This document shows, one piece after another, positions 1 to 8,960 of a DNA stretch of 64,000 bases. The notes below the pieces were generated by a model. That model was not told the origin of the DNA, searched no databases, and saw only the letters and a program-made list of their open reading frames with translations. Each line of letters opens with the position of its first letter. Positions within the stretch are counted from its first letter, which is position 1. A program made the translations under genes and the position numbers. The DNA comes from Luteibacter sp. UNCMF331Sha3.1 (GTDB lineage: Bacteria; Pseudomonadota; Gammaproteobacteria; Xanthomonadales; Rhodanobacteraceae): contig NZ_FOBU01000001.1 of NCBI RefSeq assembly GCF_900109915.1, forward strand, positions 1,573,004 through 1,637,003. The letters are read 5' to 3'.

Positions 1-827
1 TTCGGCAGCAGCGTACCCGCGTGCGGCAGGAAATTGAGCGACGTGCCGTTGTGGTCGAACTGCAAGTTCGCCAGCAGCGTCCAGCGCGTGTCCTGGTCGG
101 GCATCCAGGTGATGGATGGCGCGATCGCCTTGCGATCGTCGGCCACGTGGTCGATCTGCGAATCCGAATCGCGATAGACGCCGATCAGGCGGTACGCCCA
201 GTGCCCCGCGGTGTCGAGCGGGCCAGTGAAATCGAACGCCAGCTGCTTGCGTGCGTTGTTGCCCACCTGGGCTTCGATCTCGTGCGACGCCGTGAACTGC
301 GGGCGCTTGGAGGTGAGGGCGATCAGGCCACCGGTGGTGCCCTGCCCGTACAGGACGGACGACGGGCCGCGCACGATTTCGATGCGGTCGAGGAAATAGG
401 GCTCGGTGCGGGCGTACGCGTAACCGAAGTTCTGGCGCAGGCCGTCGAGGTATTGGGTGAACGAAGTCCCACGCACGAAGGCATCGTCGCCGCGACTATC
501 CACGCCATAGGCGTCGGCACGCACGCCCGCGGAGTAGCGCAGCGCATCCTGCACGGTCAGCACGCCCTGATCGCGCATCTGGGCATTCGAGATGACCGAG
601 ATCGCCTGCGGCGTCTCGATGATCGGCGTGTCCGTCTTGGTCGCGCCGCTGGCGTCCGATCGCGTATAGCCGGCATCGACGCTGACACCACGCACCGCCA
701 CGGGCGCGAGTTGAACGGCCTTGTCACCTCCCCCCTGCTGCGCGGACCCCGCGTCCTGTGCGGGGGCGGCGAACGGGAGCGACGCGCTGGCGAGCAGCAA
801 CGGCAGTGTCTTCCTGCGGAGGATCAT
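1..827 (-). CDS. TonB-dependent siderophore receptor, N-terminal part (runs off left edge)
   Basis: Outer-membrane receptor for ferric siderophores, energised by TonB. The ATG at 827 follows an AGGA-like site and opens a Sec signal peptide (hydrophobic to about residue 24, cut near AFAAPAQ). A plug domain follows with the typical IIETPQAISVIS segment, a DALRYSAGVR stretch, DRIEIVRGPSSVLYGQG and GGLIALTSKRP, which are hallmarks of FhuA/FpvA-type receptors. About 275 codons are visible; the beta-barrel lies outside the window. The frame is open to the window edge, so the gene is partial only because of the boundary. Two Fur-like boxes lie just upstream, which fits iron repression. The substrate cannot be read from the plug. 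Confidence 0.93.
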   Translation of the reverse strand, partial: MILRRKTLPLLLASASLPFAAPAQDAGSAQQGGGDKAVQLAPVAVRGVSVDAGYTRSDASGATKTDTPIIETPQAISVISNAQMRDQGVLTVQDALRYSAGVRADAYGVDSRGDDAFVRGTSFTQYLDGLRQNFGYAYARTEPYFLDRIEIVRGPSSVLYGQGTTGGLIALTSKRPQFTASHEIEAQVGNNARKQLAFDFTGPLDTAGHWAYRLIGVYRDSDSQIDHVADDRKAIAPSITWMPDQDTRWTLLANLQFDHNGTSLNFLPHAGTLLP

Positions 828-876
828 GGCGTATTCCTGGGGCTGGGCGGCGCGTCGCCCTTACGACGCGCCGTTA

Positions 877-897
877 TTGCGAATGACTCTCATTACA
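877..897. promoter_or_regulatory. Fur-box-like operator 1
   Basis: The sequence TTGCGAATGACTCTCATTAC has the interrupted palindrome GAATGA-N-TCTCATT, close to the TGCGAATGATTCTCATT form common in front of iron genes in Xanthomonadales. It lies 50 bases upstream of the receptor start, where a promoter is expected. Assignment rests on pattern and context only. Confidence 0.6.
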
Positions 898-927
898 TGA
901 TGCCCAGAAAGTCCGTCCCGCGCAATA

Positions 928-947
928 TTGCGAATGGCTCGCATTTG
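928..947. promoter_or_regulatory. Fur-box-like operator 2
   Basis: TTGCGAATGGCTCGCATTTG is a second imperfect palindrome of the same design, about 50 bases further from the receptor start. Its centre is more GC-rich than box 1, so it may be a weaker or accessory site. Confidence 0.45.
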
Positions 948-1029
948 CGGTTGCATGGATGCAGGAATTCGCCGTCGTCCTGGCGCGTCGCTGCGGCGGC
1001 GTGGAGGCGATTGTCGCGAATCGCCCTGG

Positions 1030-1689
1030 TCAGGCGATGAGGAGGTCTTCGAAGAACGCGCCGATGGGCCGGTCAGGATGCGCGATCTGAATTTCCAGTA
1101 TCCAGAGGCCCGGCACCGGGGTCGCGTCGAGATCGCCGAGGTTACCGGCCTTGTGCACGGCGTGCGGATAGTCGCCCACGCGGTGCCCCTTGGTCGCGTG
1201 ATTGAGCCGCCAGCCCATCGCCCGCGCCTGTTCGTCGGCGAACGCGTAGAGCGCGGTTCCCGTCACGCCCTCGCGCCAGCGAGCCGCCGTGAGATCGAAG
1301 AGCTCGCGCGCCGCCGTAGCGCATGCCGTCATCTGCGCATCGCCACCCGTCACGAAGGTATCGCCCACGTCACCCTCGTGACCGTCGAACACGGGGCCAA
1401 GGTCGACGAAGAAGATGTCGTGGTCGCCCAGCCGCGTGTCGGGCGCCGAACGCTGGCGAAAGGTCTTCAGCGTGTTCGGCCCGAACCGGATGATGCTCGG
1501 ATGCCAGATGCGCTGCATACCGGCGGCCGCGAGACATTCGCTGGCGACCGCCGCGGCGTCCGTTTCCGTCATGCCCGGTACGATGCGCGCCGCGATGGCA
1601 CCCAGCGCGGCCCACGAGCGCTCGCGCGCGGCGAGCATGGCCTGCCGGGAAAACCTGGCACCCACGTTCTGTGCGGTTTCGGCGGTCAT
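1030..1689 (-). CDS. M24 family metallopeptidase-like protein (aminopeptidase P / creatinase fold)
   Basis: A 219-residue protein with only the pita-bread catalytic domain, shorter than full Xaa-Pro aminopeptidases, which carry an extra N-terminal domain. The expected ligands for two metal ions are visible: D96 in FFVDLG, D107 in EGDVGD, a histidine in the PHAVHK stretch (about 176-179), E199 in WILEI and E214 in FFEDLL. The segment WHPSIIRFGPNTL (about 62-74) is the substrate-pocket strand of this fold. The product is probably a cytoplasmic dipeptidase or a non-peptidase relative; the substrate is unknown. It stands alone between the iron receptor and a surface-glycan gene, on the same strand as both. 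Confidence 0.82.
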   Translation of the reverse strand: MTAETAQNVGARFSRQAMLAARERSWAALGAIAARIVPGMTETDAAAVASECLAAAGMQRIWHPSIIRFGPNTLKTFRQRSAPDTRLGDHDIFFVDLGPVFDGHEGDVGDTFVTGGDAQMTACATAARELFDLTAARWREGVTGTALYAFADEQARAMGWRLNHATKGHRVGDYPHAVHKAGNLGDLDATPVPGLWILEIQIAHPDRPIGAFFEDLLIA

Positions 1690-1756
1690 GACCTGTCTCC
1701 TGCGAGCGTCGCCATATCGTACATCGGCACATGTCCCATGATTCCGGACTCCGTGC

Positions 1757-2809
1757 TCAGCGCAGATCGAGGAGTTGCCCGATATCCCGCAGCGCCTTGA
1801 AGCGTCGCACCAGATTCAGCGGCTTGCGTTTGAGCGTGCCGATATCGCCGCGCTGGAACGCGGCGACCGCGTCGAGCACGCGTTCGCTGGACCGGCCGTC
1901 GCGATACGGATGGATGTCGTCGCCGTGCGCACGGATCGCCGCCATCAGCTCGGGCGGATGCGTGAGGGCGAGATCGATCGCCGCGTCGACGTAGTCGGGT
2001 GTCGGTACGTCGAGCATGAAGGGCTGCGGTACGCGGTTGGCGATCGTGACCACGGGCTTTCCCATCACCGCGAACTCGTGCACCACGGACGACGTGTCGC
2101 AGACGAGGACGTCCGCCGCGCGTTCCATCTCGATGAGCCGTTCGGACGTGAAGAAGCGGGCGTTCGGCGCTTCGAGTCCGCGATAGGCCGCGAACAGCTC
2201 GTCGGAGCACTTCGGATGCAGCGTGAGCAGCCACTGGCGGTCGCCGCGCGCGATCATCCGGCGCAGGGGCTCGACCATCGCGGGTGCGCTGCTCAACCGG
2301 TGACTGAACGTGGACGCGTACATCACGACCGGGCGGCCGTCGCGTGCGGGCATGTCACCGTCCACCGCCGGGCCGAACAGCGGATCGAGCTTGGGCCAGC
2401 CCGTTTCGCGAACGGCGAAGTAGCCGTGTTCGCGCGCGAGTGCCGCGAAGGGCCCCGTCGTGGACGGTCCCTGCGTGGCATAGAGATCGAAGAAGCCACG
2501 GATGGCGAAATGGCCACGATCCGGCTCGCGCTTCTGCGCGTTGAACCCGTGGAACACCTGCACCTTGATGCCGGGCAGCGCGGGCGATACCCAGTTGGCG
2601 GCGCAATACACGGCATCGGGCTTCATGGCCCGTGCGTCGCGCAGGCTGCGCACGCGGCGCTCGTCGGCGGCCAGATGCGATGCCATCGCCGCGGGCACGA
2701 TCCAGCCGACGTCGATGCCTCGCGCGCGCGCCGCGGCCGCGAGCGGGCGCAGGATGGGCAGGGCATAGGTTTCGGTGGCGAACATCAGGCACGCGGCCAA
2801 GGGCGGCAC
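1757..2809 (-). CDS. CDP-glycerol glycerophosphotransferase-like / surface-glycan transferase
   Basis: A 350-residue protein resembling the CDP-glycerol glycerophosphotransferase family (GT-B-like transferases used for teichoic-acid-like or capsule/LPS decorations). Supporting stretches are the ETYALPILRPL start of the first Rossmann domain, KVQVFHGFNAQKRE (a conserved His-Gly pair), RETGWPKLDPLF, MYASTFSHRLS, and VLVCDTSSVVHEFAVMGKPVV near residue 250, which matches the DxSS nucleotide-sugar motif of the family. GTG at 2809 is chosen because it keeps a full first beta strand; ATG at 2785 is the alternative. It is divergent from the LPS glycosyltransferase, 55 bases away, so both may act on the same envelope polymer. 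Confidence 0.75.
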   Translation of the reverse strand: MPPLAACLMFATETYALPILRPLAAAARARGIDVGWIVPAAMASHLAADERRVRSLRDARAMKPDAVYCAANWVSPALPGIKVQVFHGFNAQKREPDRGHFAIRGFFDLYATQGPSTTGPFAALAREHGYFAVRETGWPKLDPLFGPAVDGDMPARDGRPVVMYASTFSHRLSSAPAMVEPLRRMIARGDRQWLLTLHPKCSDELFAAYRGLEAPNARFFTSERLIEMERAADVLVCDTSSVVHEFAVMGKPVVTIANRVPQPFMLDVPTPDYVDAAIDLALTHPPELMAAIRAHGDDIHPYRDGRSSERVLDAVAAFQRGDIGTLKRKPLNLVRRFKALRDIGQLLDLR

Positions 2810-2864
2810 TCCGCGGTGGGCGACGTGGCATTATGACGGCTCGGTACCCCTTATCCGCATACCC

Positions 2865-3632
2865 ATGACCCGACGGCCCATTTCCCTGTGCGTGATCACC
2901 CAGAACGAGGCGGATCGCATCCGGGATTGCCTGGCATCGGCGGCGCCGTTCTGCGACGACCTCGTCGTGGTCGACGGCGGCTCGACCGATGCGACGGTCA
3001 CGATCGCGGAAGAGGCCGGCGCACGTGTCGTGCATCGCCCGTTCGACGGCTTCCGCAGCCAGAAGGCCTTCGCCGTGGCGCAGGCGAAGAACGACTGGGT
3101 GCTATGCCTCGACGCCGACGAGCGCGTGGGGCCCGAACTTCGCGCGGCCATCGAGCAGGCGTTCGATGCGGGCTTCGCGGCGCCGGGCTACCGGTTCCAT
3201 CGCCGCAACGATTTCTTCGGACGATTCATGCGCCACGGTAACGCGGGCGCGGACAAGGTACTGCGCCTGTTCGACAGGCGCCGTGGCGGATGGCGCGGGC
3301 CACGCGAAATCCACGAGTCGGTCACGGTCGACGGCGACGTCCGCATGCTGCAGGGCTTCCTCGACCACTACCCCTATCGCTCGCTGTCCGAACTGATGGG
3401 CAAGCAGGAGCGCTACGCGCACATGATGGCGACGGAGGAATTCGCCGCCGGCAAGCGCGCCACGCTGGGCCAGATCATCGTCAGTCCGATGTGGCGTTTC
3501 TTCCGCGGCTACGTACTCCGTGCCGGCTTCCTCGACGGTTGGCGTGGCATCGTCTACGCCCTGCTGCGCGTGGAATACGTGCGCCGCAAGTACGTGAAAC
3601 TCTGGCTGCTTCAACACGGCCAGAAGGCCTGA
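2865..3632 (+). CDS. Family 2 glycosyltransferase, WaaE/KdtX-like (LPS core)
   Basis: A 255-residue GT-A transferase of family 2. It opens with ISLCVITQNEADRI, has the VVVDGGSTDAT nucleotide-sugar strand at about 34-44 and the metal-binding DAD triplet at 83-85 in CLDADERV. The pattern GPREIHESV near residue 145 and the C-terminal basic amphipathic stretch with VEYVRRKYVKLW are typical of WaaE/KdtX, which adds a sugar to the lipopolysaccharide inner core at the cytoplasmic membrane. I start at ATG 2865 because upstream in-frame codons overlap the divergent promoter region and do not look like this family. The exact donor sugar is unknown. Confidence 0.88.
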   Translation: MTRRPISLCVITQNEADRIRDCLASAAPFCDDLVVVDGGSTDATVTIAEEAGARVVHRPFDGFRSQKAFAVAQAKNDWVLCLDADERVGPELRAAIEQAFDAGFAAPGYRFHRRNDFFGRFMRHGNAGADKVLRLFDRRRGGWRGPREIHESVTVDGDVRMLQGFLDHYPYRSLSELMGKQERYAHMMATEEFAAGKRATLGQIIVSPMWRFFRGYVLRAGFLDGWRGIVYALLRVEYVRRKYVKLWLLQHGQKA

Positions 3633-3638
3633 GCCTTC

Positions 3639-4712
3639 TCAGAGACGAAGCACGCGCGCCGCCCCGTCGACGATGTCGCGCGCGATGTCGAAGGCCGACA
3701 CCTCACGTGCCATCGATGCCGATTGTCCCGCCCATAGCGGCTGGAAGTCGCCGCGTCCCTGCGCCTCGGTGACCTTGCGCAAGGGCGCCAGCGGACCGCC
3801 AGCCAGAGGAAAGGGCAGCGCATCGGGCGACATCGGCCCGAGCTCGCGCATCACCCGGTTGACGATGCCCCTCGCCGGCCGGCCGGTCAGCACGTTGGTG
3901 ATCGCCGTGTTGTCGTCGCGTGCCGTGCGCAGGGCCTGGCGATGCACGTCGACACTGGTGGATTCGGTGGAGAGCAGGAAGGCGCTGCCCACCTGCACCG
4001 CGGACGCGCCGAGGCACAACGCGGCCGCCATGCCGCGCCCATCGCCGATGCCGCCCGCTGCGATCACCGGCACGTGGAGCGCGTCGACGAGCTGGGGGAC
4101 CAGCGCGATCGTGCCCGGTTGCTCGGACATTTCGTCGGTCAGGAAATTGCCGCGATGGCCGCCGGCCTCGTAGCCCTGTGCGATCACGGCGTCGCAACCG
4201 CGCTCCTCCAGCCAGCGCCCTTCGGCCACGGTCGTCGCCGTGGAGAGGACGACGGCCCCGGTGGCCTTCACGCGGGCGAGGAGCGGCTCCGGCGGCAAGC
4301 CGAAATGGAAGCTCACGACCTCGGGGCGTACCGCCTCGACCATGGCGCACATGGTCTCGTCGAAAGGCGCGCGGCCGCCGGCGGGCGGAAGGTCGTCGCC
4401 GTCCAGACCGAACTCCGCGTAGTACGGCGCGAGGCGTGCCTGCCAGCGTGCCATTTCCACGGCATCCGGCGTGCGCGGCCGGTGGGCGAAGAAGTTGAGG
4501 TTGATCCGCGCCGTCACCGCCGCCCGGAACGTCGCGACTTCCTCGGTCGCCTTGTCGACGCTGATCGACGAGCAGGCGATGGACCCGAGGCCCCCGGCAC
4601 GCGCCACGGCGATCGCCATCGCGGAAAGCGCGGAACCCGCCATCGGGGCGAGGAGCAAGGGCTGCTCGATGGCGAGCAGGTCGAGAAGGCGGCGGTCGGT
4701 CCAGGCGTGCAC
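3639..4712 (-). CDS. Nitronate monooxygenase-family FMN enzyme
   Basis: A 357-residue TIM-barrel flavoprotein related to nitronate monooxygenase (2-nitropropane dioxygenase), which oxidises alkyl nitronates with oxygen using FMN. Visible marks are QPLLLAPMAGS at the N-terminus, the HFGLP strand, VIAQGYEAGGHRGNF with the expected catalytic H186, VIAAGGIGDGRG and LGASAVQVGSAFL, the phosphate-binding loops for FMN. GTG at 4712 is the start that best fits family length; the open frame continues far upstream only because of low stop density in high-GC antisense sequence. It ends 6 bases after the convergent glycosyltransferase and is divergent from the FAD oxidase. Confidence 0.88.
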   Translation of the reverse strand: MHAWTDRRLLDLLAIEQPLLLAPMAGSALSAMAIAVARAGGLGSIACSSISVDKATEEVATFRAAVTARINLNFFAHRPRTPDAVEMARWQARLAPYYAEFGLDGDDLPPAGGRAPFDETMCAMVEAVRPEVVSFHFGLPPEPLLARVKATGAVVLSTATTVAEGRWLEERGCDAVIAQGYEAGGHRGNFLTDEMSEQPGTIALVPQLVDALHVPVIAAGGIGDGRGMAAALCLGASAVQVGSAFLLSTESTSVDVHRQALRTARDDNTAITNVLTGRPARGIVNRVMRELGPMSPDALPFPLAGGPLAPLRKVTEAQGRGDFQPLWAGQSASMAREVSAFDIARDIVDGAARVLRL

Positions 4713-4886
4713 GATGGTCTCGGGATGAACAGCGGCGGGGAGCCACCAGCATAATCCGACCGCCGGCGCGCTGCGTGCGGATTTCGCCCGGGAGCCGTCG
4801 ATGATCGTGTGCCGGGTCCCTTGCCACGAGACAGGGGGCCATTCGTTGGCGCAGGATCGGCCCACCCTCCGAAGCGAACGCATCCC

Positions 4887-6653
4887 ATGGACCGACGCAC
4901 GCTGCTCAAGAACGCCCTCGCCCTGCCCCTGCTGCCCTATGCGCTGACGACGGATGCGTTCGCCGCGGTGCCCTTCGTGCGTGCGCGGCCCGGCATGAAG
5001 GGCTGGCCCTCCGACGACGACTGGGCCGCGCTCGGTCGTAAAGTGGGCGGCCGCCTTTCCGTGCCGCGATCGCCGTTCCTCGGCGACAACGCGACGCGCG
5101 CCGAAGCCATCGCCGAGGCCGGCAATCCGTTCTATATCGGCGATCAGCCGGCGCTGACCCAGACTAGCGGCTGGTTCGGTGCGTGGGACTCGCGACCCAG
5201 CGCCTGGGCACTGACCGCCGAGAACGCGCAGGACATCGCCGCGGCGGTCGAATTCGCCGGGCGCCACCGCGTTCGTCTGGTGGTCAAGGGCGGCGGCCAC
5301 AGCTATCAGGGCACGTCGTGCGGCGCCGACACCCTGCTGGTCTGGACCCGCCGCATGAACGGGATCGCGTTGCACGACGCGTTCGTGCCGGCGGGGGCCC
5401 GTCCGGGTACGGTGCCGGAACACGCGGTGAGCGTCGGCGCGGGTGCGATGTGGATCGATGCCTACGATGCGGTGACCACCCGCGGGGGCCGATACGTGCA
5501 GGGCGGCGGATGCACCACCGTGGGGGTGGCGGGACTCGTCACGGGCGGTGGCTTCGGCAGCTTTTCGAAGGCGTTCGGCAGCGCCGCGTCGCAGCTGCTC
5601 GAGGCGGAGGTCGTCACCGCCGACGGGCGCATCCGCGTGGTGAACGCCTTTCGCGATCCGGACATCTTCTGGGCACTCAAGGGCGGTGGCGGTGGCAACG
5701 TAGGTATCGTCACGCGCCTGACGCTGCGTACGCACGATCTGCCCGGGCGTTTCGGCGGCGTGTCCGCCGCTATCGAAGCGGACTCCGACGAGGCGTATCG
5801 CGCGCTGGCGACCGAAGCGCTGCGCTTCTATCGGGACGCGTTGTGCAACCCCACGTGGGGCGAACAGATGCGCTTCGGCCACGATCGGACGCTGACGATC
5901 TCGATGGTCTTCCAGGGCATCGACAAGGCGACCGCGGAACGAACGTGGGCACCGTTCCTGGCATGGGTCGCCGCGCGCCCGGCCTATGCGCTGCGGCGTC
6001 CACTGCGGACCCTCGATGTCGAGGCGCGACACTTCTGGGATGCGGCGTTCTTTCGCAAGTACGCGCCGCAGCTCATCGTCCAGGATGACCGCGCCGGCGC
6101 CTCCGAGCGGCATTTCGTCTGGAAAGGCGATCGGGATCAGGTTGGCTGGTACATCCACGCATACGCGTCGGCGTGGCTGCCGGGCCGCCTCCTTGCCGAC
6201 GCGACGCTCGACGCGCTCGCACGGGCCCTCGTCGAGGCGGCGGCGCAATCGAGCGTCGAGCTGCATTTCAACAAAGGCCTGTATGGCGCTCCTCAGGAAG
6301 CACTCGCCGCCACGCGCGATACGGCGACGCATCCCGCGGTGCTCGATGCGTTCGCGCTCGCCATCGTGGGGCATAGCGGCGCGCCCCACTACGAAGGTCT
6401 GCCCGGCGCGACAGTCGACACCGCGCAGGCGAAGCGCGGGGCCGCGTCCGTGAGAGCCGCCTACCAGCGGCTGCGACGCGTCGCGCCCGGTGCGGGATCG
6501 TACGTTTCGGAAAGCGATTACTTCCAGGCCGACTGGCAGGACGCGTTCTGGGGCGACAACTACCGGCGGCTGCTCGCCACGAAGCGCAGGCACGATCCCG
6601 AACGGGTGTTCGTGGTGCATCACGGGGTGGGGAGCGAGGACACGAACACCTGA
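4887..6653 (+). CDS. Berberine-bridge-type FAD-linked oxidase with export signal
   Basis: A 588-residue exported oxidoreductase. It begins MDRRTLLKNALALPLLPYAL, a short twin-arginine-lacking but Tat/Sec-like signal cut near AFA. The PCMH-type FAD domain spans roughly 100-290, with GGGHSYQG (H138) and GGGCTTVG (C209). These are the two residues that hold FAD bicovalently in berberine bridge enzyme and related oligosaccharide oxidases. A C-terminal BBE segment is present (YFQADWQDAFWGDNYRRLLATKR, abbreviated here as its NY motif near 560). Such enzymes oxidise alcohols, sugars or alkaloid-like compounds and make hydrogen peroxide. ATG 4887 directly precedes the signal peptide. The substrate is unknown. 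Confidence 0.88.
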   Translation: MDRRTLLKNALALPLLPYALTTDAFAAVPFVRARPGMKGWPSDDDWAALGRKVGGRLSVPRSPFLGDNATRAEAIAEAGNPFYIGDQPALTQTSGWFGAWDSRPSAWALTAENAQDIAAAVEFAGRHRVRLVVKGGGHSYQGTSCGADTLLVWTRRMNGIALHDAFVPAGARPGTVPEHAVSVGAGAMWIDAYDAVTTRGGRYVQGGGCTTVGVAGLVTGGGFGSFSKAFGSAASQLLEAEVVTADGRIRVVNAFRDPDIFWALKGGGGGNVGIVTRLTLRTHDLPGRFGGVSAAIEADSDEAYRALATEALRFYRDALCNPTWGEQMRFGHDRTLTISMVFQGIDKATAERTWAPFLAWVAARPAYALRRPLRTLDVEARHFWDAAFFRKYAPQLIVQDDRAGASERHFVWKGDRDQVGWYIHAYASAWLPGRLLADATLDALARALVEAAAQSSVELHFNKGLYGAPQEALAATRDTATHPAVLDAFALAIVGHSGAPHYEGLPGATVDTAQAKRGAASVRAAYQRLRRVAPGAGSYVSESDYFQADWQDAFWGDNYRRLLATKRRHDPERVFVVHHGVGSEDTNT

Positions 6654-6673
6654 AGCCACCATGTCAGTCCGTC

Positions 6674-6742
6674 TGTGGGAGCGCGCTTGCGCGCGATGGG
6701 TGCTTGCCGCGAGCACCCATCGCGCGCAAGCGCGCTCCCACA
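6674..6742. repeat. Perfect 31-bp inverted repeat (REP-like hairpin)
   Basis: Arms 6674-6704 and 6712-6742 are exact reverse complements around a 7-base loop (6705-6711). The arm begins TGTGGGAGCGCGCTTGCGCG, the type of extragenic palindrome that is dispersed in many copies in Pseudomonas and Xanthomonadales genomes. It sits between the convergent FAD oxidase and PaoC-like genes, 20 bases from each stop, so it probably also works as a bidirectional transcription stop or mRNA-stabilising hairpin. Confidence 0.9.
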
Positions 6743-6761
6743 CAAGACCCCTGCCAGCGGC

Positions 6762-8960
6762 TTAACCGATCGGCGGAAGCTTGCCGATGATCTTGTCGAG
6801 CGTGACAGGATAATCGCGCACGCGTACGCCCGTCGCGTTGTAGACCGCGTTCGCCACCGCCGCACCGACGCCGCAGATCCCGAGTTCGCCGACACCCTTG
6901 GCCTTCATCGGCGAGGTCGTCGGATCGGTTTCCTCGAGGAAGACGACCTCCTGATGCGGAATGTCCGCATGGACGGGCACCTCGTAGCCTGCAAGATCGT
7001 GGTTCACGAAGAAGCCGAGGCGCTTGTCGACCACCAGTTCCTCCATCAACGCCGCACCGACGCCCATCGTCATGGCCCCGATCACCTGGCTGCGCGCCGC
7101 CTTCGGGTTGATGATGCGCCCGGCCGCGCACACGGCGAGCATGCGCTCGACGCGGATCTCCGCGGTGGCGGCGTCGACACGCACCTCGACGAAGTGCGCG
7201 CCGAACGTCGACTGCTGGAACCGTTTTTCCAGATCGCCGTATTCCATCGTGTCCTCGCCGACGAGCTCGCCGTCCGCCGCGACCCTGGACAACGCCACCG
7301 TCTTCCCGCCGGCAACGACGTTCCCGCCCTCGAACGTCGCTTTCGACGGATCGACGCCGAGCTTGCGCGCCACCGCCTCGCGCAACTTCATGCCGGCGGC
7401 GTAGACGCCGGCGGTCGAGCTGTTGCCGCCCCATTGGCCGCCGGAACCGGCCGAGATCGGGAAGCTGGAGTCGCCCAGCTTCACGTCCACGCGATCGAGC
7501 GGCACGCCCATCATTTCGGCGGCGGTCTGGGCGATGATGGTGTAACTGCCCGTACCGATGTCGGTCATGTCGGTTTCGACGGTGACCCGGCCGTTGCGCT
7601 CGAGGCGCATGCGGGCAGCCGACTTCATGTTCATGTTGTTGCGGAACGCGGCGGCGACGCCCATGCCGACGAGCCATCGGCCATCGCGCGTCGAGCCCGG
7701 CTTCGCGACGCGCTTGTCCCAGCCGAAGCGCGAGGCGCCGGTGCGCAGGCATTGCACGAGCTGACGCTGTGAAAACGGCCGCTCCGGTTTTTCCGGGTCC
7801 ACCTGCGTGTCGTTACGGATGCGGAACTCGACGGGGTCCATCCCGAGCTTCTCGGCCATTTCGTCCATCGCGATCTCCAGCGCCAGCATGCCGGCGGCTT
7901 CGCCCGGTGCGCGCATGGCGTTGCCCTCCGGCAGGTCGAGCACGGCGAGCCGAGTCGCGGTCATGCGGTTCGCGCCCGCGTAAAGCAGGCGCGTCTGCTG
8001 CACCGCCGTCTCGGGGCCGCCGCCCGGGAGGTCGCCCGACCAGCTCTCATGCCCGATCGCCTGGATGGTTCCGTCCTTCGACGCGCCGATGCGGATGCGC
8101 TGGATGGTGGCGGGGCGGTGTGTCGTGTTGTTCATGATTAGCGGTCGTTGCAGCGCGACCGCGACGGCACGGCCCGCGGCGCGCGCGCCGAGGGCGGCCA
8201 TCACGGCATCCGCGCGCACGAAGAGCTTCCCGCCGAAGCCGCCGCCGATGTACGGCGACACGAGCCGGACGTTCTCTTTCGGGATGCCGAGGGTCTTCGC
8301 CATGTCGCCCTTGCTCCAGGCGATCATCTGGTTGGCCGTCCACACCGTGAGCTTGTCGCCTTCCCACGACGCGATCGTCGCGTGCGGCTCCATCATCGCG
8401 TGCGACTGGTCGGGTGTGGTGTACGTCGCGTCCAGCGTGACCGCCGAGGCGGCGAACGCACCCGCGAAGTCGCCCTTCGCGCTGTCCGGATCGCCGTCCT
8501 TCGGCTTCGCCGCCTTGTCCTTCGCCGTCTTCAGGTCGAACGCGCCCGGCGTGCGCTCGTAGTCGACTTTCACGAGCTGAGCGGCGGCGCGTGCCTGCTC
8601 GAACGTTGCGGCGACGACGATGGCGACGGCCTGGTGGTAGTGCTGGATCTCGGGCCCGCCGAGCAAGGCGGCCGTGTTGAACTGACCCTTGCCGAGCTTG
8701 CCTGCGTTTTCCGCCGTGACGACGGCGAGCACGCCCGGTGCGCTCTTCGCGCGCGCGGTGTCGATGCTACGGATGCGGCCCTTGGCGATACCCGCGCCGA
8801 CGATGACACCGTAGGCATGGTCGGGCGCCACGTCGTGGCGTTCGTACGCATAGCGTGCGGTACCCGTGGTTTTCAACGGACCCTCGACGCGATCGACAGG
8901 CTTGCCGACGACCTTGAGCTGGTCGATGGGGTTGGTGGTGGCTGGCGTATCGAACTTCAT
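6762..8960 (-). CDS. paoC: Aldehyde oxidoreductase molybdopterin-binding subunit (PaoC/YagR-like)
   Basis: A 732-residue large subunit of the xanthine dehydrogenase family. It binds the molybdenum cytosine-dinucleotide cofactor and oxidises aldehydes to acids. Hallmarks are [15 protein letters not shown] near the N-terminus, the IGGGFGGK loop, [25 protein letters not shown] and the active-site base E692 in [10 protein letters not shown]. Length matches E. coli PaoC. The ATG at 8960 overlaps the stop of the FAD subunit gene (ATGA). No stop-to-start gap exists in the three-gene operon, which fits stoichiometric production. The PaoD-type chaperone that inserts cofactor is not encoded nearby. Confidence 0.95.
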   Translation of the reverse strand: MKFDTPATTNPIDQLKVVGKPVDRVEGPLKTTGTARYAYERHDVAPDHAYGVIVGAGIAKGRIRSIDTARAKSAPGVLAVVTAENAGKLGKGQFNTAALLGGPEIQHYHQAVAIVVAATFEQARAAAQLVKVDYERTPGAFDLKTAKDKAAKPKDGDPDSAKGDFAGAFAASAVTLDATYTTPDQSHAMMEPHATIASWEGDKLTVWTANQMIAWSKGDMAKTLGIPKENVRLVSPYIGGGFGGKLFVRADAVMAALGARAAGRAVAVALQRPLIMNNTTHRPATIQRIRIGASKDGTIQAIGHESWSGDLPGGGPETAVQQTRLLYAGANRMTATRLAVLDLPEGNAMRAPGEAAGMLALEIAMDEMAEKLGMDPVEFRIRNDTQVDPEKPERPFSQRQLVQCLRTGASRFGWDKRVAKPGSTRDGRWLVGMGVAAAFRNNMNMKSAARMRLERNGRVTVETDMTDIGTGSYTIIAQTAAEMMGVPLDRVDVKLGDSSFPISAGSGGQWGGNSSTAGVYAAGMKLREAVARKLGVDPSKATFEGGNVVAGGKTVALSRVAADGELVGEDTMEYGDLEKRFQQSTFGAHFVEVRVDAATAEIRVERMLAVCAAGRIINPKAARSQVIGAMTMGVGAALMEELVVDKRLGFFVNHDLAGYEVPVHADIPHQEVVFLEETDPTTSPMKAKGVGELGICGVGAAVANAVYNATGVRVRDYPVTLDKIIGKLPPIG

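Noticed and set aside
4713-6743. Open frame on the minus strand extending the nitronate monooxygenase to about 1,030 residues
   Set aside because: It runs antisense to the FAD oxidase, has no family resemblance there and is Arg/Gly-rich as expected for a shadow frame in high-GC DNA. Family length fits the start at 4712.
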